A stretch of 64,000 bases of DNA from an uncultured Olsenella sp. (GCA_934660915.1 CAKUIF010000005.1:124001-188000); one strand, 5' to 3'. Positions 1 through 10,175 are shown, counted from the stretch's first letter. Numbers and translations: made by a program. Notes: generated by a model not told the origin, from the letters alone.

Positions 1-1
1 C

Positions 2-1537
2 AAGCGAAGGATCCGAGCGCTCGCAGAGGAGGCCCCGCGCCTCAAGGAGTCGCTCGAGTCCGCCAGCGCGAGCGTGGCCGAGCTCGAGGCCGCCATCCAG
101 GCCGCGCGCGAGGAGCACGCCCAGGCCAAGGGCGAGGTTGCCCGCCTGCAAGCTGAGCTCACCTCCGCCGCCTCCGAGCGCGGCCGCCTCGAGAGCCAGC
201 ACGCGGGCGCCCTCTCGGAGCGCGCCCAGGTGACCCAGCGCCGCGAAGCGGCCCAGCAGAAGGCCGCCGAGGCGCGCAGGCACATCGAGGAGCACCGCGC
301 CGCGGCAAAGAAGGCGACCGCCGAGGCCGACTCGCTCGCCTCCGAGCTCAAGCAGAAGCAGGAGGACCACGAGAAGGCGGCCCGCGAGTCCGGTCGCGCC
401 AACCGCGAGCTCTCCGAGGCCCGTCTCGAGCTCGCCATGGCAACCGAGCGCCGCAGCAACGCCTCCGCCCGCGAGCGTGAGTGCGGCGCGCGCGTCGCCG
501 ACCTCGAGCGCCGCATCAAGGCCACCGAGGACTCGTCGCGCGCCCTCGACATCGTGCGCCTGCGCGTGGACCCGCTCCACGACCGCTACGACGCGGTGCA
601 CGAGCGCGCCCTCGAGTGGGCGGCGCGCCTCAAGGACCGCGCTTCTCTTGCCGAGGCCGATTCCGACTCGCTCAAGCGGACGATCGGCGACGCCAAGGAG
701 GCCGTGAACGCCGCCTCGGCCGCCCTCGAGTCCGCCAAGACCTCCGTCAACGAGGTCAAGGTCGACATGGGCCGCCTCGAGGTTCAGGTCGAGGGCGCCA
801 TCAACGCCATCACCGCCACGGGCGCCGTGCTCGACGAGGCGCTGCGCGTCCCCGAGCCCGAGGACCGCGACGCCGCCGAGCGCGAGGTCGCGAGCCTGCG
901 CTCGCAGATCGAGGGCATCGGCCCCGTCAATGAGGTCGCCATGGACGAGTACCTGCGCCTGAAGGAGCGCGCCGACTACATCGGCGAGCAGGTGGCAGAC
1001 CTCGAGAGCGCCCGCAGCTCCCTGAAGAAGATCAACGCGGCCATCGACCGCAAGATGAAGAACCAGTTCCTCCTCGTCTTCGACAAGGTCAACGAGAACT
1101 TCTCCGAGATCTTCTCGCTTCTGTTCCCGGGTGGCCAGGCCCACATCGAGATGACCGACCCCGAGAACCTCTCGGAGACGGGCATCGAGGTCGTGGCCCA
1201 GCCGCGCGGCAAGCGCCTGACCAAGATGATGCTCATGAGCGGCGGCGAGAAGTCCCTCACCGCGCTTGCGCTTCTCTTCGCGGTCTACAAGGTGCGCACC
1301 GTCCCGTTCTATGTGTTCGACGAGGTCGAGGCTGCGCTCGACGACTCGAACCTCTCCAAGCTCCTCGACGCGATCGAGGCGCTCAAGGAGTCGACCCAGC
1401 TCATCGTGATCTCGCACCAGCGCCGCACGATGGAGCAGGCCGACGTTCTCTACGGCGTGAGCATGCAGGCCGACGGCGTGAGCCACGTGGTCTCCCAACG
1501 GCTCGACAGGACAACCGGAAAGGTGGTTGATGCATAA
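2..1537 (+). CDS. smc: SMC chromosome segregation ATPase, C-terminal part (5' truncated by window)
   Basis: This is the C-terminal half of the SMC ATPase, which with ScpA/ScpB compacts and segregates the nucleoid. The frame is open from base 2 with no start, so the gene begins outside the window; about 511 of an expected ~1180 residues are present. The first ~300 visible codons encode a charged, Ala/Glu/Arg-rich coiled coil, the returning arm. The C-terminal head follows, with the ABC signature LMSGGEKS (near base 1235) and Walker B YVFDEVEAALDD (near base 1312). The hinge and Walker A are not in view. The stop directly abuts the GTG of ftsY, so the two genes are co-transcribed. The family assignment is secure; only the 5' extent is unknown. 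Confidence 0.97.
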   Translation, partial: KRRIRALAEEAPRLKESLESASASVAELEAAIQAAREEHAQAKGEVARLQAELTSAASERGRLESQHAGALSERAQVTQRREAAQQKAAEARRHIEEHRAAAKKATAEADSLASELKQKQEDHEKAARESGRANRELSEARLELAMATERRSNASARERECGARVADLERRIKATEDSSRALDIVRLRVDPLHDRYDAVHERALEWAARLKDRASLAEADSDSLKRTIGDAKEAVNAASAALESAKTSVNEVKVDMGRLEVQVEGAINAITATGAVLDEALRVPEPEDRDAAEREVASLRSQIEGIGPVNEVAMDEYLRLKERADYIGEQVADLESARSSLKKINAAIDRKMKNQFLLVFDKVNENFSEIFSLLFPGGQAHIEMTDPENLSETGIEVVAQPRGKRLTKMMLMSGGEKSLTALALLFAVYKVRTVPFYVFDEVEAALDDSNLSKLLDAIEALKESTQLIVISHQRRTMEQADVLYGVSMQADGVSHVVSQRLDRTTGKVVDA

Positions 1538-2437
<900 letters not shown>

Positions 2438-2440
2438 CAC

Positions 2441-3829
2441 ATGGCAGTGTTCAGCTCGCTTTCCGACCGCCTCCAGGACACCTTCGACAGCCTGCGCGGC
2501 AAGGGCCGCCTCACCGAGGACGACATCAACGCCGCCATGCGCGAGATCCGCATGGCCCTGCTCGAGGCAGACGTCAACTATCGCGTGGTCAAGGGCTTCG
2601 TCTCGCGCTGCAAAGAGAAGTGCATGACGGCCGAGACGCTCGAGTCCCTAAACCCGACGCAGAACGTCGTGCGCGTCGTCCTCGACGAGCTCACGCAGCT
2701 TCTGGGCTCCACCGAGTCCAAGCTCGTCTTTGCCCAGAACCGCACCCCCAACGTGATCATGATGGTGGGCCTTCAGGGCTCCGGCAAGACCACGGCCTCG
2801 GCCAAGCTCGCCTACCTGCTCAAGAGCCAGGGCCACAGCCCGCTGCTCGCCGCCTGCGACACGCACCGTCCCGCCGCCGCCGACCAGCTCGAGACCTTGG
2901 GCGGCGAGATCGGCGTGCGCGTCTACCGCGGTGACGGCAAGGACGCCGTACGCGTCGCCTCCGAGTCCATCCAGGACGCCGTCGACCACCTTAACGACAT
3001 CGTGATCGTGGACACCGCCGGCCGCCTGCAGATCGACGAGGAGATGATGCAGGAGGCGGTGGCCATCAAGAGCGCCGTCCGCCCCGACCAGATCCTCATG
3101 GTCGTCGACTCCATGACCGGCCAGGACATCGTCAACGTCGTCCAGACCTTCGCCGAGCGCGTCGACTTCGACGGCGTGATCATGTCCAAGCTCGACGGCG
3201 ACGCCCGCGGCGGCGGCGCGCTCTCGGTTCGCGAGGTCACCGGCAAGCCGATCAAGTTCGTCTCGATGGGCGAGAAGCCCGACTCCCTCGAGGTCTTCCA
3301 TCCCGACCGCATGGCCAAGCGCATCCTCGGCATGGGCGACGTCGTGGGCATCATCGAGGAGGCCCAGAAGCTCGCCGACGAGCAGCAGGTGGCCGACGCC
3401 GAGCGCATGCTGCGCGAGGGCTTCACCATGGACGACCTGCTCACTCAGATGCAGCAGATCCGCAAGATGGGCGGCCTGCAGAAGCTCGCCGGCATGATCC
3501 CGGGCCTCGAGCGCGCGGTTGCCCAGCAGGGCGGGGCGGGCTTCGACGAGTCGCAGATGGTGCGCATGGAGGCCATGATCCGCTCCATGACCAAGGAGGA
3601 GCGCGCGAAGCCGAAGATGATCAACGGCCAGCGTCGCCGCCGCATCGCCGAGGGCTCCGGCCGCAGCGTCCAGGAGGTCAACCAGCTCATCAAGAAATGG
3701 TCCGAGATGAACAAGATGATGGGCAAGATGCGCACGATGACCCAGGGCATGACGGGCAAGAAGGGCAAGAAGAACCGTCGCGCCATGCAGAGCATGATGC
3801 GCGACATGGGCCTGGGGAACATGCGCTAA
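2441..3829 (+). CDS. ffh: Signal recognition particle protein Ffh (SRP54)
   Basis: Ffh is the GTPase and signal-sequence-binding protein of the signal recognition particle. The 462-residue product has the N domain, a G domain with P-loop GLQGSGKT (about residues 109-116), DTAGR and SKLDGDARGG, then an M domain from about residue 330. The M domain ends in a Met/Lys/Arg-rich tail that binds 4.5S RNA and the hydrophobic signal peptide. The ATG lies 3 bases after ftsY, and a GAAGG inside the ftsY end serves as ribosome binding site. No rpsP follows, unlike in many Gram-positives; a large palindrome comes directly after the stop. Confidence 0.98.
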   Translation: MAVFSSLSDRLQDTFDSLRGKGRLTEDDINAAMREIRMALLEADVNYRVVKGFVSRCKEKCMTAETLESLNPTQNVVRVVLDELTQLLGSTESKLVFAQNRTPNVIMMVGLQGSGKTTASAKLAYLLKSQGHSPLLAACDTHRPAAADQLETLGGEIGVRVYRGDGKDAVRVASESIQDAVDHLNDIVIVDTAGRLQIDEEMMQEAVAIKSAVRPDQILMVVDSMTGQDIVNVVQTFAERVDFDGVIMSKLDGDARGGGALSVREVTGKPIKFVSMGEKPDSLEVFHPDRMAKRILGMGDVVGIIEEAQKLADEQQVADAERMLREGFTMDDLLTQMQQIRKMGGLQKLAGMIPGLERAVAQQGGAGFDESQMVRMEAMIRSMTKEERAKPKMINGQRRRRIAEGSGRSVQEVNQLIKKWSEMNKMMGKMRTMTQGMTGKKGKKNRRAMQSMMRDMGLGNMR

Positions 3830-3848
3830 AGGGCAAAAGGCCTGCTTG

Positions 3849-3925
3849 ACACCCTGCCATCTCAGCCTGCCTGATTTTGCGAGTTGAGCACTCGCCAAAT
3901 CAGGCAGGCTGAGATGGCAGGGCGT
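3849..3925. repeat. Long palindrome downstream of ffh containing the 20-bp dispersed repeat
   Basis: Two arms of about 33 bases pair around a short loop. Each arm contains the unit CAGCCTGCCTGATTTTGCGA or its near-exact complement (3863-3882 and 3892-3911). There is no following T-run, so a classical terminator is not evident, but the hairpin separates convergent ffh (+) and hicB (-). The same unit recurs near 39.7 and 58.1 kb. Confidence 0.85.
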
Positions 3926-3931
3926 CGCGCG

Positions 3932-4288
3932 TTACGCCTTCACGAGCTGATGGGCGCGCTGATGACTGATGCCGAGCAGGCACCCGATATCGCGTAGGGA
4001 CACCCCCATCTTGTGAAGCTTCTTTGCCGCGGTGCCTTGGGTCGCCATCGCCCGCGCTTCCAACTCGGCGGCCTGCCGCTTCAGCTCTAAGCTTTCTGCG
4101 ACCTCGGGCGGCAGGTCATACCGATAGTCGATGTGGATATCTTTGTCCTCGGTCATGATTGAGATGAGGTCCTCGGTCATGGTATTGAGCTCTTTAATCG
4201 TCCTGGCTTGAGTCGCATAGCCGATCTCGGGAACGCGAATTGCCCAAAACTTTCCGGCTTGTTCGACCATTGCTGTATACCTGCTCAC
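3932..4288 (-). CDS. hicB: HicB-family antitoxin with C-terminal helix-turn-helix
   Basis: This is the probable antitoxin and autorepressor of a HicAB type II module. The 118-residue product starts with a HicB-like partial RNase H fold (SRYTAMVEQAGKFWAIRVPE), which normally covers the toxin. It ends in a helix-turn-helix around GVSLRDIGCLLGISHQRAHQ (residues ~95-115), the DNA-binding part expected of an autoregulator. Its ATG overlaps the stop of the upstream hicA by 4 bases (ATGA), the usual toxin-first HicAB order. By eye the module is clearly lower in GC than the flanking genes, which suggests acquisition. Confidence 0.85.
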   Translation of the reverse strand: MSRYTAMVEQAGKFWAIRVPEIGYATQARTIKELNTMTEDLISIMTEDKDIHIDYRYDLPPEVAESLELKRQAAELEARAMATQGTAAKKLHKMGVSLRDIGCLLGISHQRAHQLVKA

Positions 4289-4503
4289 TTACGCCACCAT
4301 TCCTTCCCAAGCTCCTTCTCGCATTCTTTTCTAATTTCACGAGCGGTCTTGCTGTTGATCTCCGAGTGTCTGGGAAACGGAATCCTCGAATTGCCGATTA
4401 TCCAAATATCATGGCTGTTCCCGAATCGCATTAGCCTGAATACAACTCCTGATTTCCTGGCTTCACGTCGGATTTCATTGAGTAAGTCTCGTTTCTTTGT
4501 CAT
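4285..4503 (-). CDS. hicA: HicA-family mRNA interferase toxin
   Basis: HicA toxins are small double-stranded-RNA-binding-fold ribonucleases that cleave mRNA. From the ATG at 4503 the product is 72 residues, a normal HicA length. The catalytic histidine is probably that of FGNSHDIW, and the conserved C-terminal block RIPFPRHSEINSKTAREIRK matches the family pattern. An ATG 12 codons upstream (4539) is also open, but it lies inside the upstream palindrome and would add a non-family extension. Neither start has a convincing Shine-Dalgarno sequence. Translation is coupled to hicB through a 4-base overlap. Confidence 0.82.
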   Translation of the reverse strand: MTKKRDLLNEIRREARKSGVVFRLMRFGNSHDIWIIGNSRIPFPRHSEINSKTAREIRKECEKELGKEWWRK

Positions 4504-4520
4504 TAGTATACCAATCGAAC

Positions 4521-4561
4521 TGTCCACCACACTAGTCATATAACGTCTAGAGTGGTGGACA
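4521..4561. promoter_or_regulatory. Probable hicAB operator (perfect inverted repeat)
   Basis: TGTCCACCAC at 4521-4530 and its exact complement GTGGTGGACA at 4552-4561 flank a 21-base AT-rich core just upstream of hicA. The placement over the expected promoter and the HTH on HicB suggest the autorepression operator. Confidence 0.6.
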
Positions 4562-4577
4562 AATGTTTTTAGTTAAG

Positions 4578-7169
4578 TTATCGGGCTTCTTCCGTTTTCA
4601 TCGACCCCGCATGGACGATGACCCAGGCACAGAAGGCAAAGAGGCCTCCGAGCACGACGCAGGTAAAGACGGGGAGGGACGCCTCGCCGGTCTGCGGGAT
4701 GCCCGGCTCGCGGGGCTGGGCGGGCGGCGTCTGCTCCGGGGGAGGGGCGAAGGTCACGGTTTGGGACTCATCGGCGATGTCTGCGTGCACGGCGTAGGCG
4801 ACGCCGTTGCGGCGGAGCGTCTCGAATGCCACGACCGAGGACCCCGCAAGTCCCGGTGCCGAGAACTCAAAGACGACCTCGGCGGTGCCGTCTCTGCCTT
4901 CGGGCGTGAATTCCGCGCTGGCTTGGATTTCGGAACCATTCGCATCGAGCGCCACGCCCGCATCGCTTCCGTCCTCGCTCCTCACGTGGAGAACGCCCTG
5001 CAGCTCGTAGTTGCGTCCAGGCTCAAGATTCGAGTAGGAGACGGTGTCGGTGAGCCTCATCTTTCCAGCGGCGACGTCCACGACGTGACCCTGCTCGCCT
5101 GTGAGCTCGGTCGAAATCTTGGGGACGCGCACGCTCTGACCCTCGTCGTTTATGTCCGCGTGCTCGGCAAGAAGGTCGTCTTCATCGTAGAGGCGCTCGA
5201 AGGCCACAAGGCGCATACCCTCGAGGCCCGTTGTGCTCAGCGAGAACGAGACCTTCTGAAACCCGCAGGAGAGCGTGGGCAAGAAGGACAGCTGCGCTCT
5301 CGCAACCACGCCGGTATCCTCGCCGGCGTCGTTTATGGCGTGAAGCTCCCCCTCGAGGCGATATTCGTGCCCGCGCTCTAGGCCCTCGTAGCCGACGGCG
5401 TCCACGAGCTCTATCTCCGAGTCGGCGGGGCAGGTCTTCTCGCCGCCGGAATAATAGAGGGTCGTCGTCAATGCCGGCTGCTTGTTGTCGATGGTTCCGA
5501 GTGTATAGCGCTTTCCGTCTCGGGAAACCCTAAGGGTTGTGTTCACGAGTCGGTGCCCGCTGTTGGCCTCGCAGCGGAGCTCCTGAAGTGCGTACGTACC
5601 GAAGGGAAGCGCGCCCTGGGAGTCGTCGGGGCTGGTCCCGCCGAACCAGACGCCTGCCGAAGGATCGAGCTTCGAGGTGTCCACGGTCTTTCCGTCGTCG
5701 GCGAGGGCTGCGTCGCTTGCATTGGTGCGCTGGGTATGGGGATCATCGGAAGAGTCGAAGCATCCGTTCTCGTCCGTGACCAGGACGTGGCGCTCGCCCG
5801 TCTTTTCGCTCGTAAGAAGAAAGGCGACGTTCGCCATGCGCCGTTGCGTGTCCTCGTCTGCCTTCACGAAATAGAGGTCCCCGCGGATGCGCTTGTCGGC
5901 GATGCTCGGTGCCTGGTAAGTATGAACCTCGACCTGGTCGCCGTCAGGGGCTATGTGAACCAGGGCGGGAATGTCGTTGAGCACATAGCCCTCAGGGGCG
6001 CGGGTCTCGGTGACGATGACAGTGCCGAGCGGCAAAGACTTGTCAAGGCGCGCCTTGCCGTCCTCTCCGGTCGTCAACGTGAACGTCGCCGAAGGCGCCT
6101 CGGGAAGATCGCCGAGCTCATATGACCCGGCGTAGAAGTCGAGCCGGAACTCCGCGCCCGCAAGGCCTCTGCCGCCCTCGCCGGTCTCGGCGTCGAGCTT
6201 CTCGACAGCGACCGTAATGGGACAGGTCTGCGGCACGTCCTCAAGCCTGTACCTGGCAACGCCGCCGGCGGGGACATCGATACTGTGCACCGTCTTGTCG
6301 AGCGCGAATCCCTGCGGGGGCTTTGTCTCGCGCATCCAGTAGGTACCCGCCGCAAGACCCGTCGCCTTCGCGTCCCCCTCGTCGTTGGTCACCATGGTCG
6401 TGGCAAGGGTCGAGCACCCCTCATCGGAGTACACGCCGAACTCGGCGCCGGCGAGGCTGTAAACATTGTTGCCGGCCGTGACCGATTCGTCGCCGGAGGC
6501 CTTTTGAATCTCGAGGTCGCCCAAGGCGGGCTCGAGCCACAGCCTCGCCGACGACTGCTTCTCGTTGTCTCTGCGGTAGAGCATCCCGTGACCGATGAAG
6601 GCGGCCTTGTTCTCGCGCACCCACGCGACCGTGGCGGCGGGATCGCCGCGACCGTCGACGGACACCTTGTCGGTCACGACGCTGTCAAGGCTGAAATCGC
6701 CGCGGGTGTATGCCCAGAGGTAGCGCTGGTTCAGGTTGTCGGCCTGCTCGGTCGGCCAATGCGCGTTGACGTACTCCTGGATAAGGGCCGCCTCGGTTAT
6801 GGCATCCTGCGTCCAGGTGTGGAGCGAGATATAGCCGCCCGCGTCGTATCTCGTCGATGCCCCGAGGAGCTCCTCCGCCACGGCGCGCCCTTCTTGGCCT
6901 TTGACGCAGCCCTCGATGCAGAACACCCGCGGGCCGCCGGGGGAGGCGCAGAAGATGCTCTGCCCGAGCTCGTCGTTGAGGTAAATCGGCTCGATTTGGA
7001 CGACGCTGCCGGGCGCCTCTGCCATCGCCGGCTCTGGGGCACAGGCTCCCACGAGCCCCAGCGCCTGCGAGATCACGAGGATGGCGGATGCCGCCAACGC
7101 TCCTATCCGTTGGCGAGCATGGCGCGCCTTTTGTGGCCATGTCGTCGGTTTTTCGCAATTTGTTTCCAT
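4578..7169 (-). CDS. Sortase-anchored surface protein with thioester-like, SpaA/Cna_B and VaFE domains
   Basis: This is an 863-residue cell-wall adhesin or pilin-like protein. An N-terminal signal region (hydrophobic ~residues 22-45) precedes a probable thioester domain; the Cys of VFCIEG and the Gln of LNQRYLW fit the internal Cys-Gln crosslink of host-binding thioester adhesins. SpaA/Cna_B modules follow (LAGAEFGVYSDEG, LAGAEFRLDFYAG), then two VaFE repeats named for their VAFE core (VAFERLYDEDD, VAFETLRRNG). The C-terminus is a sorting signal, IPQTG at ~824-828, with a hydrophobic helix and a charged tail. The start has a strong AAGGAGGG (7177-7184). No sortase gene lies nearby. Confidence 0.92.
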   Translation of the reverse strand: METNCEKPTTWPQKARHARQRIGALAASAILVISQALGLVGACAPEPAMAEAPGSVVQIEPIYLNDELGQSIFCASPGGPRVFCIEGCVKGQEGRAVAEELLGASTRYDAGGYISLHTWTQDAITEAALIQEYVNAHWPTEQADNLNQRYLWAYTRGDFSLDSVVTDKVSVDGRGDPAATVAWVRENKAAFIGHGMLYRRDNEKQSSARLWLEPALGDLEIQKASGDESVTAGNNVYSLAGAEFGVYSDEGCSTLATTMVTNDEGDAKATGLAAGTYWMRETKPPQGFALDKTVHSIDVPAGGVARYRLEDVPQTCPITVAVEKLDAETGEGGRGLAGAEFRLDFYAGSYELGDLPEAPSATFTLTTGEDGKARLDKSLPLGTVIVTETRAPEGYVLNDIPALVHIAPDGDQVEVHTYQAPSIADKRIRGDLYFVKADEDTQRRMANVAFLLTSEKTGERHVLVTDENGCFDSSDDPHTQRTNASDAALADDGKTVDTSKLDPSAGVWFGGTSPDDSQGALPFGTYALQELRCEANSGHRLVNTTLRVSRDGKRYTLGTIDNKQPALTTTLYYSGGEKTCPADSEIELVDAVGYEGLERGHEYRLEGELHAINDAGEDTGVVARAQLSFLPTLSCGFQKVSFSLSTTGLEGMRLVAFERLYDEDDLLAEHADINDEGQSVRVPKISTELTGEQGHVVDVAAGKMRLTDTVSYSNLEPGRNYELQGVLHVRSEDGSDAGVALDANGSEIQASAEFTPEGRDGTAEVVFEFSAPGLAGSSVVAFETLRRNGVAYAVHADIADESQTVTFAPPPEQTPPAQPREPGIPQTGEASLPVFTCVVLGGLFAFCAWVIVHAGSMKTEEAR

Positions 7170-7377
7170 CGGAACTCCCTCCTTGCGTCGAGTTTTTCCT
7201 CGCTCAGGCGAGGGATTCCGACTTTAAGGGGAGGGAAAGGACAGGTCCTCGGGACCGCCCGCCTTTTGAAAATCGTCTTTCGGAATGCTGGCGCAATGCT
7301 TGCGGAAGACTTCGTCCTATGCGCTTTGCGCAGGTAAACGAGCCGCTGATGCTGTTGACGCAATCAACCGACGACGT

Positions 7378-7428
7378 TTACGGCAAGGGACGTCCTGCCG
7401 TTTACCGCTCGTGTCCTGCCGTATGCCG
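7378..7428. promoter_or_regulatory. Repeat cluster, possible regulator binding sites
   Basis: GTCCTGCCGT occurs twice, at 7392 and 7413, exactly 21 bp apart (two helical turns). An inverted partner, ACGGCAAGGGAC, lies just upstream. The cluster sits about 220 bp before the surface-protein start, a plausible position for an activator or repressor array. Confidence 0.35.
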
Positions 7429-7522
7429 GCTTTCCTCCTTAAGGAGATCATATTCGGGGAATTCTGCGGGCTTCGTGATTATGGTTGTACATTTGATTTA
7501 TAAACCTATGTCTGCGGCAAAT

Positions 7523-7549
7523 AAAAAAGCCCCGGCGCCATGCCGGGGC
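7523..7549 (-). terminator. Rho-independent terminator of the L,D-transpeptidase gene
   Basis: Read on the minus strand, GCCCCGGCATGGCGCCGGGGC forms a GC-rich stem followed at once by a T-run, 27 bases after the stop codon. Confidence 0.85.
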
Positions 7550-7576
7550 AAGAAGTTCGATTCGGCGAGGGGCGCC

Positions 7577-9184
7577 CTACTGGTGCACCACCACGACGTC
7601 GCCGATCTGCGTGAGGCCGTAGAGCTCCTTTGCCTTCTCGACGGGTAGGTTGATGCAACCGTGGCTGCCGTTGCTCTCGTAGATCGTCCCGCCGAACTTC
7701 GCGCGCCAGTCGGCGTCGTGGAGCGCGTAGGAGTTGCCGATGAAGGGCATCCAGTAGTCGACGTGGCTGACGTACTCGGGCTCGTTGGTCTCGGGGTCGA
7801 TCTTTCCGCGAAGCTCGACGTTTCCTTGCGCACGGTAGCTGTTCATGGTGTAGACGCCGCACGGGGTGTTGTAACCCTTGGCGGCGTCGCCCGTGACGAT
7901 GTCGGTTTCCCAGATGAGGGATCCCGACGCGTCGTACATGCGCGCGTGTTGCTCGGTGAGGTCGACATCGATGTAGCGGTTGCCCCAGTCCTTGCCGCCG
8001 TTGGCCTGGGCATAGCTCACTGCCTGGCTGTATGCTGGGATGTCCACGGTGGCCTTCTGGCCGGACTGGAGCGCCTCGCGGATCTTGGCCGCGGTCTCGG
8101 CGCCGTTGATGTTCCAGCCGTAGTTGCCGCCGGAGACCTGGACGGTTTTACCGTCGGGGCGCGTATAGGTGCGCGTGGTCCCCACGGTGTCGCACTGCTT
8201 GGAGAGGTCGGTCTGGCACCACTTGGTGATGGCGTTGTCGTCGAAGGAGATGCCGAGGTCGTCGTCGATCTTGAGCCAGGAGGCGATGAGGTCGGGCGAG
8301 ATCTCGCAGACGGTCGAGCCGGCGAGCGCCAGGGTGGGGGCGGCGGCGAGGTAGGAGTTGGCGTTCGCGATGGCCTGCGAGAAGTCATCGCCGCTCTCCA
8401 GGCAGTCGTCGCCGAGCTCAAGCGTGGGCTCCAGCGCGTCGAGCGCGGCGCAGATCTGGGCGGCGGCGGAGTCTCCGTTGAGCACGCGGGTGCTCACCCC
8501 GTTCTCGAGGACGAAGCCTCCCTGAGCGGCGTCGTAGACGATCTTCGCCTCCTGCTCGGCAGCCTTCGCCGCCTGCTTGCTTTGCTCGACGAAGGGCGCC
8601 ACCGCCTCAGCGACCTTCGTGGCGTTGTAGCTCACCTTTTTGTTCAGGTTGATCGAGCGCGACCTCGTGGCCTCCAGAGGCCAGGCCCAAGGGCTCGAGG
8701 CGGAAAGGACCTCGCTGGCGTAGGTGTCGCCGTCGTAGCCAAGGTCGATGTCGGCGGCTGCCAGCTTGAGGTCGACGTCGTCGCCGGAGACGGTGAGGGT
8801 GTAGCCGTCGGTCTGAGACTCGATGAAGGAGGCAAGCTCAGAGGCCGACTTGAGGGAGCAATCGACGCCGTCGACGGTCGTGTTGGGGAGGCAGTGGCCG
8901 GAGAACACATAGACGCCGCCGCCATAGACGGCGGCAAGCACGGCCAGGATGGCGACGGGCACGATCCACGGCTTGAGGCTGCGCTTTTTCGGCTCGTTTT
9001 GGATGTCGGGGCCCTGGACCGAGTTCGCGTCGGCGTCCGCGACGGGGCTGATGACCGTCAGGTCGTCGCTGATGGTGCCCTCGGTGCTCTTCGTGGTGTC
9101 CACATCGTCGAAGCCGGCCAGGCCGGACAGGTCTCGCGCGTGTTTGGGGGAGGGGGTGTATTTGCGGGTATTATCAAGGCTCAT
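7577..9184 (-). CDS. Membrane-anchored L,D-transpeptidase (YkuD) with N-terminal peptidoglycan-binding-like region
   Basis: YkuD enzymes make 3-3 peptidoglycan crosslinks or attach proteins to the wall. This 535-residue protein has a ~90-residue cytoplasmic tail, one membrane segment (WIVPVAILAVLAAVYGGGVY, ~residues 93-112) and a long extracytoplasmic part. The extracytoplasmic part resembles the G5/PG-binding-4 type repeats that usually precede YkuD in Gram-positives. The catalytic domain is at the C-terminus with SHGCINLP (catalytic Cys ~512) and an upstream conserved His in YALHDADWR. A GAGG lies just before the ATG. It appears monocistronic and ends in a clear hairpin terminator. Confidence 0.93.
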   Translation of the reverse strand: MSLDNTRKYTPSPKHARDLSGLAGFDDVDTTKSTEGTISDDLTVISPVADADANSVQGPDIQNEPKKRSLKPWIVPVAILAVLAAVYGGGVYVFSGHCLPNTTVDGVDCSLKSASELASFIESQTDGYTLTVSGDDVDLKLAAADIDLGYDGDTYASEVLSASSPWAWPLEATRSRSINLNKKVSYNATKVAEAVAPFVEQSKQAAKAAEQEAKIVYDAAQGGFVLENGVSTRVLNGDSAAAQICAALDALEPTLELGDDCLESGDDFSQAIANANSYLAAAPTLALAGSTVCEISPDLIASWLKIDDDLGISFDDNAITKWCQTDLSKQCDTVGTTRTYTRPDGKTVQVSGGNYGWNINGAETAAKIREALQSGQKATVDIPAYSQAVSYAQANGGKDWGNRYIDVDLTEQHARMYDASGSLIWETDIVTGDAAKGYNTPCGVYTMNSYRAQGNVELRGKIDPETNEPEYVSHVDYWMPFIGNSYALHDADWRAKFGGTIYESNGSHGCINLPVEKAKELYGLTQIGDVVVVHQ

Positions 9185-9311
9185 GGCTCAACCTCGTGGT
9201 TTGTTTGGTGTGTGTTTGGGGCGGGCAGTGCCGCAGCCCGTTTATGGTACCTCAGGCTTGCGCAAAGTAAGATGTGCTTATTACTACGGAACGCGAAATG
9301 GAGGAAGCTCC

Positions 9312-10154
9312 ATGCAGATTGAACGACTCAGCTCGCTCGACGACCACAGGCTCGACGTCTTCTCGAGGTTGACCGAGCACCAGCTGCGCAATCGTTTAGA
9401 CCCCGCGCGCGGGGTCTTCATCGCCGAGTCGAGGCTCGTCGTCGAGGTCGCTCTCGGCGAGGGCGTAGTGCCGATCTCGTTTCTTGTGGACGAGTGCCAC
9501 CTTGATTCCTGCAAGGATTTGCTCGAGCTCGGGGACAAGCTCGCCGTCGGGGCGGGGGAGGGCGAGGTCCCCGTCTTTGTCCTGCCGCACGACTTGGCGG
9601 AGAGGCTCACGGGCTATAAGGTGACGCGAGGTTTCATCTGCGCCATGCGACGCCCCCGGCAGCGGGCGGTGGACGAGGTCGTCCAGGGTGCGCGCAACGT
9701 CGTCGTGCTCGAGGACCTCGTCGACGTGACGAACGTCGGCGCGGTGTTCCGCAACGCCGCCGCCTTGGGCGCCGACGCCGTGGTGCTCTCGCCCCGTTGC
9801 GCAGACCCCCTTTGCCGCCGATCCGTCAGGGTCTCGATGGGCACGGTGCTCAAGATGCCGTGGGCGCGCGCGGACGAGGCGGAGTGGCCGTCCGCGACCT
9901 TCGACGCCTTGCGCACCCAGGGGTTCTTGGTGCTCTCCATGGCGCTCGAGGACGACGCCGTTGCCATCGACGACCCGTCGCTTGCAGGCATAGAGAAGCG
10001 CGCCCTTCTTTTTGGGTGCGAGGGCTACGGGCTTGCGCGCGAGACCCTCGACGCCGCCGACCGCAGCGTCATCATCCCGATGGCGCACGGCGTCGACTCC
10101 CTGAACGTCGCCGCCTCCAGCGCGGTCGCCTTCTGGCAGCTGTTCTCGCGCTGA
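9312..10154 (+). CDS. SpoU/TrmH-family RNA 2'-O-methyltransferase
   Basis: This SPOUT methyltransferase probably acts on rRNA or tRNA ribose. The start is set by GGAGGA (9300-9305) six bases before ATG, giving 280 residues. An N-terminal substrate-binding part (VFIAESRLVVEVAL) is followed by the knotted catalytic domain. That domain carries motif 1 DVTNVGAVFRNAAALGADAV, motif 2 FGCEGYGL (usually FGNEG.G) and motif 3 IPMAHGVDSLNVAASSA, which builds the SAM-binding knot. The exact RNA target cannot be told from sequence. A TAAGAT at 9268 may be its -10 box. It is divergent from the transpeptidase gene. Confidence 0.92.
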   Translation: MQIERLSSLDDHRLDVFSRLTEHQLRNRLDPARGVFIAESRLVVEVALGEGVVPISFLVDECHLDSCKDLLELGDKLAVGAGEGEVPVFVLPHDLAERLTGYKVTRGFICAMRRPRQRAVDEVVQGARNVVVLEDLVDVTNVGAVFRNAAALGADAVVLSPRCADPLCRRSVRVSMGTVLKMPWARADEAEWPSATFDALRTQGFLVLSMALEDDAVAIDDPSLAGIEKRALLFGCEGYGLARETLDAADRSVIIPMAHGVDSLNVAASSAVAFWQLFSR

Positions 10155-10175
10155 TGGCCTTTGGCTCGGCATCGC

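Larger units (their letters stand above)
7170..7576. other. Intergenic leader of the surface-protein gene
   Basis: This 407-base gap holds the terminator of the transpeptidase gene at its right end and a repeat cluster at 7378-7428. It presumably also contains the promoter of the surface-protein gene. I see no convincing coding frame or RNA gene; short open frames here lack ribosome binding sites. Confidence 0.6.

Noticed and set aside
7285..7503. 72-codon plus-strand frame upstream of the surface-protein gene
   Set aside because: No ribosome binding site, no domain, and it crosses the repeat cluster likely to be regulatory.
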